Assembly (NCBI GenBank): GCA_001513505.1
Contig: LFTM01000278.1
Coordinates: forward strand, 1 to 12,692
Reading direction: 5' to 3'
Source: Clostridiales bacterium DTU092
GTDB lineage: Bacteria; Bacillota; Clostridia; Caldicoprobacterales; Caldicoprobacteraceae
Length of the DNA stretch: 12,692 bases
Shown: piece by piece, positions 1-6,471 of the stretch
Position numbering within the stretch: the first letter of the stretch is position 1
Layout: every line of letters begins with the position of its first letter
The notes under the pieces: model-generated
The model's input: the letters and a program-made list of their open reading frames with translations, nothing else
Databases searched by the model: none
Told to the model about the DNA's origin: nothing
Made by a program: the position numbers and the translations under genes

Positions 1-765
1 AAATTTGAGCTGGGGATTGCAGTACAAAAGTTGTATGACTTTATATGGGATGAGTTTTGTGACTGGTATATCGAACTTGCAAAGTCCGGTCTGTACGGTG
101 AGGATAAGGATGTTAAGGAGACTAAGCTGTATATTCTGAACTATGTTCTGGCAAATACCATGAAACTGCTGCATCCGTTTATGCCTTTTATCACTGAAGA
201 AATCTGGCAGTATCTGCCTCATCATCAGGAGGACAGCATTATGATATCATCCTGGCCTATAGCTGATGACAATGCCATAGACTCCGAAGCAGAGGAAAAG
301 ATGACAGCAATAATGGATGCAATACGCAGTATACGAAATATAAGGGCGGAAATGGAGGTTCCTCCGTCCAGAAAGGCAAAAGTAATTCTGGTTGTAGACC
401 GGCAGGATATATCCTTGTTTGAAGAGAGTAAAACCTATTTTGAAAGACTTGCCTGGGCTTCTGCAGTCGAGGTCCGGGAAGACAAGGAGGGCATTGCGGC
501 TAATGCAGTTTCTGCTGTAACTGGAAAGGCGCAGATATTTATGCCCCTTGAGGACCTGGTAGACATTGAAAAAGAGATGGAACGGCTGCAAAAGGAAAAG
601 GAAAAGCTGGAGAAAGAACTGGCACGGGTTGAAAGCAAACTGTCCAATGAGAATTTTGTTAAAAAGGCGCCTCCAGCAGTGGTTGAGCAGGAAAGACAGA
701 AAAAGGCTAAGTATCAGGATATGATGGATAAAGTTTTAAATCGTATTGAATCATTGAAAAAATGA
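1..765 (+). CDS. valS: Valyl-tRNA synthetase, C-terminal part (5' end outside window)
   Basis: This is the last 254 residues of a class Ia aminoacyl-tRNA synthetase that charges tRNA-Val in the cytoplasm. The reading frame is open from base 1, so the catalytic Rossmann domain (HIGH and KMSKS motifs) lies upstream of the window. Visible are the helical anticodon-binding domain, with the family-typical stretch LYDFIWDEFCDWYIELAK at fragment residues 11-28 and HPFMPFITEEIWQYLP near 58-73. After that comes a charged C-terminal coiled coil from about residue 188 (DIEKEMERLQKEKEKLEKEL). The NENFVKKAPPAVVEQER segment near 216-232 is typical of the ValRS C-terminal arm that contacts tRNA. The gene ends 24 bp before folC, so the two are probably cotranscribed, a common valS-folC arrangement in Firmicutes. 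The family assignment is secure. Confidence 0.96.
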   Translation, partial: KFELGIAVQKLYDFIWDEFCDWYIELAKSGLYGEDKDVKETKLYILNYVLANTMKLLHPFMPFITEEIWQYLPHHQEDSIMISSWPIADDNAIDSEAEEKMTAIMDAIRSIRNIRAEMEVPPSRKAKVILVVDRQDISLFEESKTYFERLAWASAVEVREDKEGIAANAVSAVTGKAQIFMPLEDLVDIEKEMERLQKEKEKLEKELARVESKLSNENFVKKAPPAVVEQERQKKAKYQDMMDKVLNRIESLKK

Positions 766-789
766 TGCCGGAGGAGAAGGGATATTAGC

Positions 790-2085
790 ATGAATTATGA
801 ACAGGCGCTGGATTATATTCATAGCACATATAAGTTTGGTTCAAAGCTCGGATTGGACAATATTAGAGACCTATTGCGCCGTTTGGGGGATCCCCACCGT
901 CAATTTAAAGTACTCCATGTAGGCGGTACAAACGGAAAAGGCTCGGTAACTTCTATGTTAACTCATGTGCTGTTTGAGGAAGGTTACAAGGTGGGGATGT
1001 TCATCTCCCCATACCTGGAAAGATTTACAGAACGGATTCAGGTCAACCTAAAAGAAATCAAGCCGGAGGAACTTGCCCATATAACCGCATTGGTAAAAGA
1101 AAAGGTTGAGGAGATGGTAAATGAGGGCAGGAATCATCCTACCGAATTTGAGATTGTTACCGCCATTGGTTTTGTGTATTTTGCTCAGCAGCAGGTGGAT
1201 TATGCAGTGGTGGAGGTAGGACTGGGAGGACGTCTGGATGCCACTAATGTGGTGGATCCCCTTGTATCGGTAATAACCTCTATCAGCTATGATCATATGG
1301 ATATTCTGGGCAATACACTGGACAAGATAGCCTATGAGAAGGCTGGTATTATAAAGCCTGGCAGGCCGGTAGTGACTTATCCCCAGCCACCTGAAGCAAT
1401 GGAGGTTATCCGAAATGTGGCCCGTCAGAGAAATGCACAGCTGTATGAGGTTAACAGCGATGGTATCGTGGTCCATTCATCAGAAATAGGCAGGCAGTCC
1501 TTCGACTATACATTTGACGGGGAAACCCTTTCTAACATAGTTATTAGGCTGACGGGGCGGCATCAGATACTAAATGCCGCAACTGCTTTAACGGCTCTGT
1601 TAGTTTTAGGACGTCAAGGGATTACCGTTTCTCAAAGGGCCATATATGATGGTATGAAAAGAGCTGTCTGGCCGGGACGGATTGAAGTTCTTCAGCATCA
1701 ACCTTATGTTCTTTTGGACGGAGCCCATAATGCTACGGGTGCCCAGGCTTTGGCCGATACGATTAAGGAATACTTTGCAGACAGAAAGATTATCCTGGTT
1801 ATCGGAGTGTCTAAGGACAAGGAAGTTGATGCTATACTAAAAGCTCTGTGTCCGCTGGCTGAATCGGTTATTGTGACAAAATATGATGGTATGCGGGCTA
1901 TGGAACCTAAAGAGCTGGCCGGGCGGGTTAAACAATACACTTCTGCCCGGATTACAGTTGAACAGGATTCGGAGAAGGCCATGGAAGCGGGATTAAGAAG
2001 TGTGAAACCGGATGACGTGCTGTTGTTTACCGGTTCACTGTATCTGATAGGTGAGATCCGCAGCTTTTTTAACCGCCATAAGTAA
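790..2085 (+). CDS. folC: Folylpolyglutamate synthase / dihydrofolate synthase
   Basis: This 431-residue Mur-ligase-family enzyme adds glutamate to folates with ATP, and in many bacteria also makes dihydrofolate from dihydropteroate. Its length is normal for FolC. The ATP-binding P-loop GGTNGKGS is at residues 45-52. VEVGLGGRLDATN is at 141-153, DHMDILGNT at 168-176 and EKAGIIKPG at 183-191, whose lysine matches the position carbamylated in characterised FolC/Mur enzymes. WPGRIEV is at 294-300, DGAHN at 310-314 and the C-terminal FTGSLYLIGEIR at 413-424. A GGAGGAG ribosome binding site at 770-776 precedes the ATG. It follows valS by 24 bp without a terminator, so it is most likely the second gene of that operon. 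Whether it has both activities cannot be told from sequence alone. Confidence 0.96.
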   Translation: MNYEQALDYIHSTYKFGSKLGLDNIRDLLRRLGDPHRQFKVLHVGGTNGKGSVTSMLTHVLFEEGYKVGMFISPYLERFTERIQVNLKEIKPEELAHITALVKEKVEEMVNEGRNHPTEFEIVTAIGFVYFAQQQVDYAVVEVGLGGRLDATNVVDPLVSVITSISYDHMDILGNTLDKIAYEKAGIIKPGRPVVTYPQPPEAMEVIRNVARQRNAQLYEVNSDGIVVHSSEIGRQSFDYTFDGETLSNIVIRLTGRHQILNAATALTALLVLGRQGITVSQRAIYDGMKRAVWPGRIEVLQHQPYVLLDGAHNATGAQALADTIKEYFADRKIILVIGVSKDKEVDAILKALCPLAESVIVTKYDGMRAMEPKELAGRVKQYTSARITVEQDSEKAMEAGLRSVKPDDVLLFTGSLYLIGEIRSFFNRHK

Positions 2086-2166
2086 TTGGTGAAGATATGA
2101 ATTATTTGTATTACGCCATCATAAACATGTTATAAACAGAAATGTATTTTGCCCGTAAGCAATATA

Positions 2167-2176
2167 AATACGTATT
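2167..2176. promoter_or_regulatory. Perfect 10-bp palindrome upstream of the 73-aa gene
   Basis: AATACGTATT is a perfect palindrome in the 138-bp gap between folC and the small orphan gene, about 48 bp before its ATG. An 8-bp palindrome, AACATGTT (2124-2131), lies nearby. I see no convincing sigma-A promoter or terminator in this gap. Either palindrome could be an operator, but this is only suggestive, since short palindromes arise often in AT-rich DNA. Confidence 0.2.
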
Positions 2177-2223
2177 GCCATTTATGATATTGCCGTGTAC
2201 GGTTTAAAAGGGTTGATGGTGTA

Positions 2224-2445
2224 ATGAAAGAAAAAATTATTGCTGACAACACGGATGATGTGCTGTTGGATCTTATCCATATTGCACTGTTGAACTGGAA
2301 AAAAACTAATATGTCCTGTAGAATGAAGGATAAAGTGGTTTTAGGAAAGGGAGTATATATCTGTCTTTTGAAAGAGGCGAAAAAAAGAGGTTTGTTCCTT
2401 AATAGTAAGCAGTTATTGGACAGGATTCTGTATCCTCAAATATAA
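2224..2445 (+). CDS. Small hypothetical protein, 73 aa
   Basis: I do not recognise a family. The product is a short lysine-rich protein without a signal peptide or membrane segment. It begins with an acidic patch (ADNTDDVLLDLIHIALL, about residues 7-23) that looks helical and amphipathic. A basic middle follows (MKDKVVLGKGVYICLLKEAKKRG, about 34-56), then a short C-terminal helix ending in LYPQI. An all-helical fold of DNA-binding type is conceivable, but no recognisable motif supports it. The ribosome binding site is weak: AAAAGGG at 2206-2212, 11 bases before the ATG, or GATGGTG closer in. No other frame covers the region and the gene lies in the same direction as both neighbours, which favours a real gene. 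It sits 138 bp after folC and about 100 bp before the beta-propeller gene. Confidence 0.55.
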   Translation: MKEKIIADNTDDVLLDLIHIALLNWKKTNMSCRMKDKVVLGKGVYICLLKEAKKRGLFLNSKQLLDRILYPQI

Positions 2446-2520
2446 AATAATCTGATTTCCAACCCCCATTAGTACCCTTTACAGAAGGAAGTCATATAAT
2501 GAATTAAACACTTCTGGATA

Positions 2521-2538
2521 AAGAGCTCTTATGGGGGT
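2521..2538 (+). promoter_or_regulatory. Palindrome plus ribosome binding site before the propeller gene
   Basis: AAGAGCTCTT (2521-2530) is a perfect 10-bp palindrome touching ATGGGGGT (2531-2538), which holds the likely Shine-Dalgarno core GGGGGT. The core sits 9 bases before the ATG at 2548. ATGGGGGT is exactly complementary to ACCCCCAT at 2462-2469, so a transcript arriving from the upstream gene could mask this ribosome binding site. Confidence 0.4.
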
Positions 2539-2547
2539 ATTTTGTGT

Positions 2548-3462
2548 ATGGTTTGGAAGGATAAAATTGCTGTTGCCAACACAGGCGGGAACAGCATATC
2601 TTTTATAGATCCGCTGCTTAAAAAGGAGATATCCCGGATCCAGCTTGATTCAGGGACGGGACCCTGTGACCTGGTCAGGCTGGGGTGTACTTCAAACCTT
2701 CTGATCACTCAGTTATATGATAATTCACTGGCGTGTCTGAATCTGGACAGTAAAACTATTGAAAAGATATTGCTGGTGGGATGTTATCCAAAATATGTCG
2801 CTGTCTGCAACTTTACCCACAATATCTTTGTTTCAAATGCAGATTCCGATTCCATTTCAATTGTTGGGAATAAAAAAAATCTCAAGCTAATAGGCCAAAT
2901 CCCGGCAGGTTCAATGCCCCAGGGTATTGATTGCCATCCACAGCTCCCCATTCTGGCAGTCGCCAACATGAATTCCCAGGACGTGTGGCTGATTGATACC
3001 GGAAAGCTGGATACTATAAATATAACTAGAATAGACGGCTTTCCAACACAGGTGAAGTTTAGCAGTAAGGGTGATATTTTATATATAGGCTGTTATTTAT
3101 ACAATGGAGATTCCAACAGCAAGATTATATTATTGTCCGTGGACGGACATAGGATATACAGAGAAATTCCCATAAGATATGTACCGTTTCAAATTATTGA
3201 AGCCGGTGATGGTAAATACCTGCTGGTGATATCCTTTGAGTCAGGAAGAATGGAAGTGATAAGTTTGGCTTCCGGTAATGCTGTACAAAGCATTGAAGTA
3301 GGCAGTATGGCACACGGTATAGCTCTGGATAGGGAAGAAAGGTATGCATATGTCACAAATACAAAAGAGGATACTGTAGCGGTAGTGGACTGGAGGCTGG
3401 GAAAAAAGGTAGCCGATATTCCGGTAGACAGGGAACCAAGCGGAATTGTGTATCTCTACTAA
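2548..3462 (+). CDS. YVTN/YncE-type beta-propeller repeat protein
   Basis: This 304-residue protein is built of about 40-residue blades typical of the YVTN/YncE beta-propeller group. Clear units are KIAVANTGGNSISFID (6-21), NIFVSNADSDSISIVG (92-107), ILAVANMNSQDVWLID (135-150), GRMEVISLASGNAVQSIEVG (233-252) and AYVTNTKEDTVAVVDWRLGK (267-286). The spacing suits a seven-bladed propeller. There is no signal peptide or transmembrane segment, so it is probably cytoplasmic, or in the mother cell or forespore if it is a sporulation gene. I chose ATG 2548 because GGGGGT (2533-2538) lies 9 bases upstream; the in-frame TTG at 2542 would be only 3 bases from it. The protein is cysteine-rich for its class (C40, C47, C63, C79, C87, C129, C182). 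Such proteins usually serve as binding scaffolds; no substrate or partner can be inferred here. Confidence 0.85.
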   Translation: MVWKDKIAVANTGGNSISFIDPLLKKEISRIQLDSGTGPCDLVRLGCTSNLLITQLYDNSLACLNLDSKTIEKILLVGCYPKYVAVCNFTHNIFVSNADSDSISIVGNKKNLKLIGQIPAGSMPQGIDCHPQLPILAVANMNSQDVWLIDTGKLDTINITRIDGFPTQVKFSSKGDILYIGCYLYNGDSNSKIILLSVDGHRIYREIPIRYVPFQIIEAGDGKYLLVISFESGRMEVISLASGNAVQSIEVGSMAHGIALDREERYAYVTNTKEDTVAVVDWRLGKKVADIPVDREPSGIVYLY

Positions 3463-3486
3463 TAGCGGGATGTATTTTATTTTGCA

Positions 3487-3554
3487 GAATATTATTCCAG
3501 CCACCTTTCGGAAAAGCTCTTGGTCTTGGGGTTCCAGTGACTGGAATAATATTC
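3487..3554. repeat. 68-bp palindromic repeat; possible terminator of the propeller gene
   Basis: The left arm GAATATTATTCCAGCCAC (3487-3504) and right arm GTGACTGGAATAATATTC (3537-3554) are reverse complements at 17 of 18 positions, around a 32-base middle. The right arm is followed by TTTTAT, so in RNA this could also act as a Rho-independent terminator for the gene ending 25 bases upstream. The half-site matches those in the other repeats of this window. Confidence 0.85.
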
Positions 3555-3572
3555 TTTTATAAATAAGTATTG

Positions 3573-3741
3573 TGTGCAGAATACTATTCCAATCACTTAA
3601 GTTCAAGGCCAAGAACCTGTAACACTCGCTCCAGGCCTCCACCAAAACTCGCTTACGCTCAGACATTGGTTCCGGCTGTCTTCCGCTTCGTTAACAGGTT
3701 CTAAGCCTTTTCACAAGGTGATTTCCATAGTATTCTGCACA
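3573..3741. repeat. 169-bp MITE-like element with perfect 15-bp terminal inverted repeats
   Basis: TGTGCAGAATACTAT (3573-3587) is an exact reverse complement of 3727-3741. Further inward AATCACTTA (3591-3599) opposes AAGGTGATT (3715-3723), and AAGGCCAAGAACCTGT (3605-3620) opposes ACAGGTTCTAAGCCTT (3694-3709) with 14 of 16 matches. The whole element could fold into a long hairpin with three base-paired blocks. The central stretch, about 3621-3693, is visibly more GC-rich than its surroundings and carries repeated CTCGCT motifs. No transposase is encoded, and I cannot see a clear target-site duplication, so a MITE or REP-like origin is an inference. Confidence 0.75.
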
Positions 3742-3782
3742 TACACTGTACTCGGTTATACTGCTACCAATGAGCATTGTAT

Positions 3783-3833
3783 GAAAAATATTATGAAAGT
3801 CTTGGAGCTCCAGTGATTGGAATTATATTCTTC
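3783..3833. repeat. Degenerate copy of the palindromic repeat
   Basis: The right half GTGATTGGAATTATATTCTTC (3813-3833) matches the family half-site, while the left half (3783-3803) pairs with it at only about 13 of 21 positions. It resembles the copy at 8843-8895, including the exact 12-mer CTCCAGTGATTG (3808-3819 and 8870-8881). Together with the following 30 bases it also forms a diverged direct repeat of 3531-3590. Confidence 0.65.
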
Positions 3834-3868
3834 AAAACTATATTGCGTATTCAGAATAGTGTTATCGG

Positions 3869-3898
3869 TTGAATAGGAGCAACTATATATAGTATAAT
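3869..3898 (+). promoter_or_regulatory. Sigma-A-type promoter of the PHP-domain gene
   Basis: TTGAAT (3869-3874) and a perfect TATAAT (3893-3898) are separated by 18 bases. Transcription would begin near 3905, giving a leader of about 30 bases before the ATG at 3936. It would leave almost no leader for the in-frame ATG at 3909, which supports the downstream start. Confidence 0.7.
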
Positions 3899-3935
3899 TC
3901 AAATTAGAATGTGGGATTTACGGGGGTATTTATTT

Positions 3936-5219
3936 ATGGATGTTGAAACGGCTCAATTGGTGGAACGGTTAAATCACGGTGATATTGACACAAGGCTGAA
4001 GACATTGAAATTGCTGATGGATAAGGTGAATGCAGGTGAGATTGAAAGGCCGGTACAGGGAAACGATGTGAACAATCATATACACACTACCTATTCCTTT
4101 TCCCCTTATTCTCCGGCAAAAGCCATATGGATGGCCTATATGGCAGGGCTCAAAACCGCAGGTATCATGGATCATGATACTATAAGCGGTGCCAGAGAGT
4201 TTATAGAAGCGGGAAAGATTGTAGGGATAGCTACAACTATAGGAGTGGAATGCCGGGCTGATTTTTCAGATACACCTTTGAAGGGCAGAAGGATTAACAA
4301 CCCGGATCAGAAAACAATTGCATATGTGGCTATACATGGTATACCTCATACCCAGATCGATAAGGTCAGCAGCTTTTTTGTCAAATATGTAGAGGAGCGA
4401 AACAAACGCAACAGGCTTATGGTTGAGCGGATTAATGGAATAATGGCACCATACGGTATTCAAATCATTTTTGACAATGATGTTGTTCCTATATCCAGAA
4501 GCCATGAAGGAGGAAGCATTACCGAACGGCATCTGTTATATGCGTTATCACTTAAATTAATTGAGAAATTCGGAAAAGGCAGCAAGTTGCTTAATTTTTT
4601 GAAAGATGAACTTGGCCTGGATGTAAAACCGAGGATTGCCGGATATCTTTCGGATGCTGAAAACCCGTATTATGCGTATGATTTGCTTGGTGTTTTGAAA
4701 AGCGATATGGTCTCCCGGTTCTATATTGATGCCACTTCCGAGTGTCCTGATATAAAGGAAGTGGTCAAGCTGTCCAATGAAATAGGAGCCATACTCGCTT
4801 ATGCATACCTTGGCGATGTGGAGGATTCGGTAACGGGCGATAAGAAAAAGCAAAAATTTGAGGATGATTATCTGGATTTGTTGTTTGAAGTAATAGGGGA
4901 GCTGGGATTTCATGCTGTAACATATATGCCGTCACGAAACAGTATGGAACAGCTGAAACGGGTAAAGGAACTGTGTGAGAAACATGGATTTTTCCAAATC
5001 AGCGGGGAAGACATCAACTCGCCCCGGCAGTCTTTTGTCTGCAGCCGGCTGAGAGATCCCGAGTTTGCAAATCTTGTGGATTCCACATGGGCTTTGATAG
5101 GTCATGAAAAGATAGCTACACAAGATATAGAAAAGGGTTTATTTACTCCTAATACCGTATCAAAATATCCGGATCTGAAAAAAAGGATTGAAATATTCAA
5201 AAAAATTGGACAGGGTTGA
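3936..5219 (+). CDS. PHP-domain protein (putative metal-dependent phosphoesterase)
   Basis: This is a 427-residue member of the PHP superfamily, metal-dependent hydrolases of phosphate esters. Metal-binding signatures visible are NNHIHTTYS (46-54, with H48 and H50), MDHDTISG (78-85), GVECRADF (103-110, with E105), VAIHGIPH (131-138) and SGEDINSPRQSF (356-367). The last sits where many PHP proteins have a GSDxH-type motif; here the histidine position reads as asparagine. About 200 residues between 150 and 350 are more than a minimal PHP domain needs and probably form an extra helical region. I chose ATG 3936 over the in-frame ATG 3909 because GGGGGT (3922-3927) lies 8 bases upstream and the promoter would start transcription near 3905. 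There is no signal peptide. The gene has its own promoter and terminator, so it is likely monocistronic. The substrate is unknown; nucleotides, histidinol phosphate or sugar phosphates are all possible within the superfamily. Confidence 0.85.
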   Translation: MDVETAQLVERLNHGDIDTRLKTLKLLMDKVNAGEIERPVQGNDVNNHIHTTYSFSPYSPAKAIWMAYMAGLKTAGIMDHDTISGAREFIEAGKIVGIATTIGVECRADFSDTPLKGRRINNPDQKTIAYVAIHGIPHTQIDKVSSFFVKYVEERNKRNRLMVERINGIMAPYGIQIIFDNDVVPISRSHEGGSITERHLLYALSLKLIEKFGKGSKLLNFLKDELGLDVKPRIAGYLSDAENPYYAYDLLGVLKSDMVSRFYIDATSECPDIKEVVKLSNEIGAILAYAYLGDVEDSVTGDKKKQKFEDDYLDLLFEVIGELGFHAVTYMPSRNSMEQLKRVKELCEKHGFFQISGEDINSPRQSFVCSRLRDPEFANLVDSTWALIGHEKIATQDIEKGLFTPNTVSKYPDLKKRIEIFKKIGQG

Positions 5220-5243
5220 AAAAATGCGGAATAAACTGAAACC

Positions 5244-5286
5244 AAAAGAAGAGGATATATGATAAAGTATATTCTCTTCTTTTTTT
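5244..5286 (+). terminator. Intrinsic terminator of the PHP-domain gene
   Basis: AAAAGAAGAGGATATA (5244-5259) pairs with TATATTCTCTTCTTTT (5268-5283), 16 pairs including one G-U, around an 8-base loop. The right arm runs directly into a T-rich tail ending near 5286. It lies 25 bases after the stop codon. Confidence 0.9.
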
Positions 5287-5540
5287 ATTGCTAATAAATG
5301 GTTAAATGAAATTTACTGTTTCGGTTCTGAAAACCAGGTTGATTGCAAATCAAATGGATTTAATGTAAATGTGTCACTCTACAGCCAATTAATACATCAT
5401 TACTTTTGAAGTATTGTTGGGAATACTACTTGCAGGAGCAACTATTTAGAAACTGGCGCATATAATGTATAGCAGTAATCAGCATAATTTGCTGATGAGA
5501 ATAAACTGGGTCAAGGGAAATGGAAGAAGGGAGTGATATA
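5287..5540. other. Intergenic region upstream of ytxC
   Basis: No gene is visible here. The region contains an 18-bp dyad AGTATT-6 bases-AATACT (5410-5427), the small hairpin TTGC-AGGA-GCAA (5430-5441) and a -10-like CATATAATG (5459-5467) lacking a sigma-A -35 at proper spacing. The 12-mer AGGAGCAACTAT (5434-5445) recurs at 3875-3886 inside the PHP gene promoter. These are candidate regulatory sites only. Confidence 0.5.
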
Positions 5541-6401
5541 ATGCGCTTTTTTTCTATTGGTATTGAAGAAAATAACCTTGGCCTTAAAAAATCAATTTTA
5601 AGGAAAATTGATGAGACAAAGCCGGAAGGGTTTATCATCGAGGAAAAGCAAGCGGGTAATCTGCTGTTCATAAATTATATATTGCTTAACCCATATAATA
5701 GCGGGCCATGGAATTTGGTAAGGGAAAAGCTTCAACAAAATATTGCCGATATTATAACCGATTTTATACTGAATGATATGCAGCTGCCAATGATAGAGCG
5801 AATAGTCCGGGATGAATTTTTTTATTTTGAAAAGGAGGATATGAAACATATCTGCCGGGAGGTATTGGCAACTGTATTGGGGAAAAAGGACGGGGACAGC
5901 CGGTTAAGCAGCCTGAAGGAAAATTGGCGTGCCAGGATACGGGAACGCATAATCGAACATCTGGATACCAACAGTGAGTTGATTATAGATGGTTTTATCC
6001 GATTCAGGCTTAAGGATTTTACAAAAGATCTGACGCAAGGGATAAGCGGTATTGCAGAAGAGCTTTTGATTGAAAAGGAGTATAACGAGTTTATAAAGCT
6101 TCTCAGATATTTTGTTGAAATTCAGGAGCCAAAGGTTAATGAGGTACATGTAGTTGTTGAAGATGACAGGAAGTATGTATTGCTTGATGACAGCTACAGG
6201 GTTATAAATAATGATGTTCTTAAGGAATTGGCAAAGGAGATATCGGACAAGGAAATAAGCTATGACGATCTTCTTATTAGTTCGCTCATAACTATTGCAC
6301 CCAGCAAGATCACCATACACGACTGTGAAAAGATAAAAAATACCGAACTTTTAAACACAATAAATAAGGTTTTCCGGGGCAAGGTCAGTTATGAACCGTA
6401 A
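5541..6401 (+). CDS. ytxC: YtxC-family putative sporulation protein
   Basis: This 286-residue protein belongs to the YtxC family, which is essentially confined to endospore-forming Firmicutes and whose molecular function is unknown. The strongest signatures are DGFIRFRLKDF (150-160) and EYNEFIKLLRYFVEIQEPK (180-198), followed by a segment with alternating hydrophobic residues, EVHVVV. Length matches the family, about 280 residues. There is no signal peptide or clear transmembrane helix. I chose ATG 5541 because AAGGGAGTGAT (5527-5537) is a good ribosome binding site for it; the in-frame ATG at 5520 has only AAGGG two bases upstream. The gene stands alone between the PHP terminator and a perfect hairpin, so it is probably monocistronic. 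The likely promoter box resembles a sporulation sigma-factor -10 (CATATAAT), but this is uncertain. Confidence 0.9.
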   Translation: MRFFSIGIEENNLGLKKSILRKIDETKPEGFIIEEKQAGNLLFINYILLNPYNSGPWNLVREKLQQNIADIITDFILNDMQLPMIERIVRDEFFYFEKEDMKHICREVLATVLGKKDGDSRLSSLKENWRARIRERIIEHLDTNSELIIDGFIRFRLKDFTKDLTQGISGIAEELLIEKEYNEFIKLLRYFVEIQEPKVNEVHVVVEDDRKYVLLDDSYRVINNDVLKELAKEISDKEISYDDLLISSLITIAPSKITIHDCEKIKNTELLNTINKVFRGKVSYEP

Positions 6402-6471
6402 GGAAGAATCCCGGTCGTTGGCAAATATACAGTGTTGAATGAATATTGCAAAAAATGTCTAATGAACAATG

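Larger units (their letters stand above)
3463..3935. other. Gene-free region filled with related inverted repeats
   Basis: No convincing gene lies in these 473 bases. From left to right there is a 68-bp palindrome (3487-3554), a 169-bp element with 15-bp inverted ends (3573-3741), a more decayed hairpin unit (3783-3833), a sigma-A-type promoter (3869-3898) and the leader of the PHP gene. The hairpin units share half-sites resembling GAATAYTATTCCAATCAC, so the region seems to have grown by accumulating copies of one repeat family. Confidence 0.8.

Noticed and set aside
1048..1476. 142-codon minus-strand open frame inside folC
   Set aside because: It lies entirely antisense to a well-supported enzyme gene, has no recognisable product and no ribosome binding context.
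3241..3666. 141-codon minus-strand open frame beginning MSERKRVLVEAWSE
   Set aside because: It starts inside the 169-bp inverted-repeat element and runs antisense into the propeller gene. Its protein shows no domain, and such frames are common by-products of intergenic repeats.
3909..3935. Upstream ATG for the PHP protein
   Set aside because: The predicted transcript begins near 3905, leaving no leader, and the GGGGGT ribosome binding site lies inside this extension.
3463..3935. CRISPR array or insertion sequence in the repeat-rich region
   Set aside because: The repeats are inverted, unequal in spacing and diverged, with no regular spacers. No transposase fragment is seen on either strand.
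5438..5466. Sigma-A promoter for ytxC using TATAAT at 5461-5466
   Set aside because: No acceptable -35 lies 16-18 bases upstream and there is no extended -10, so only the -10-like box is reported.
5904..6320. 138-codon minus-strand open frame inside ytxC
   Set aside because: It is an antisense shadow of ytxC with low-complexity hydrophobic content and no family resemblance.
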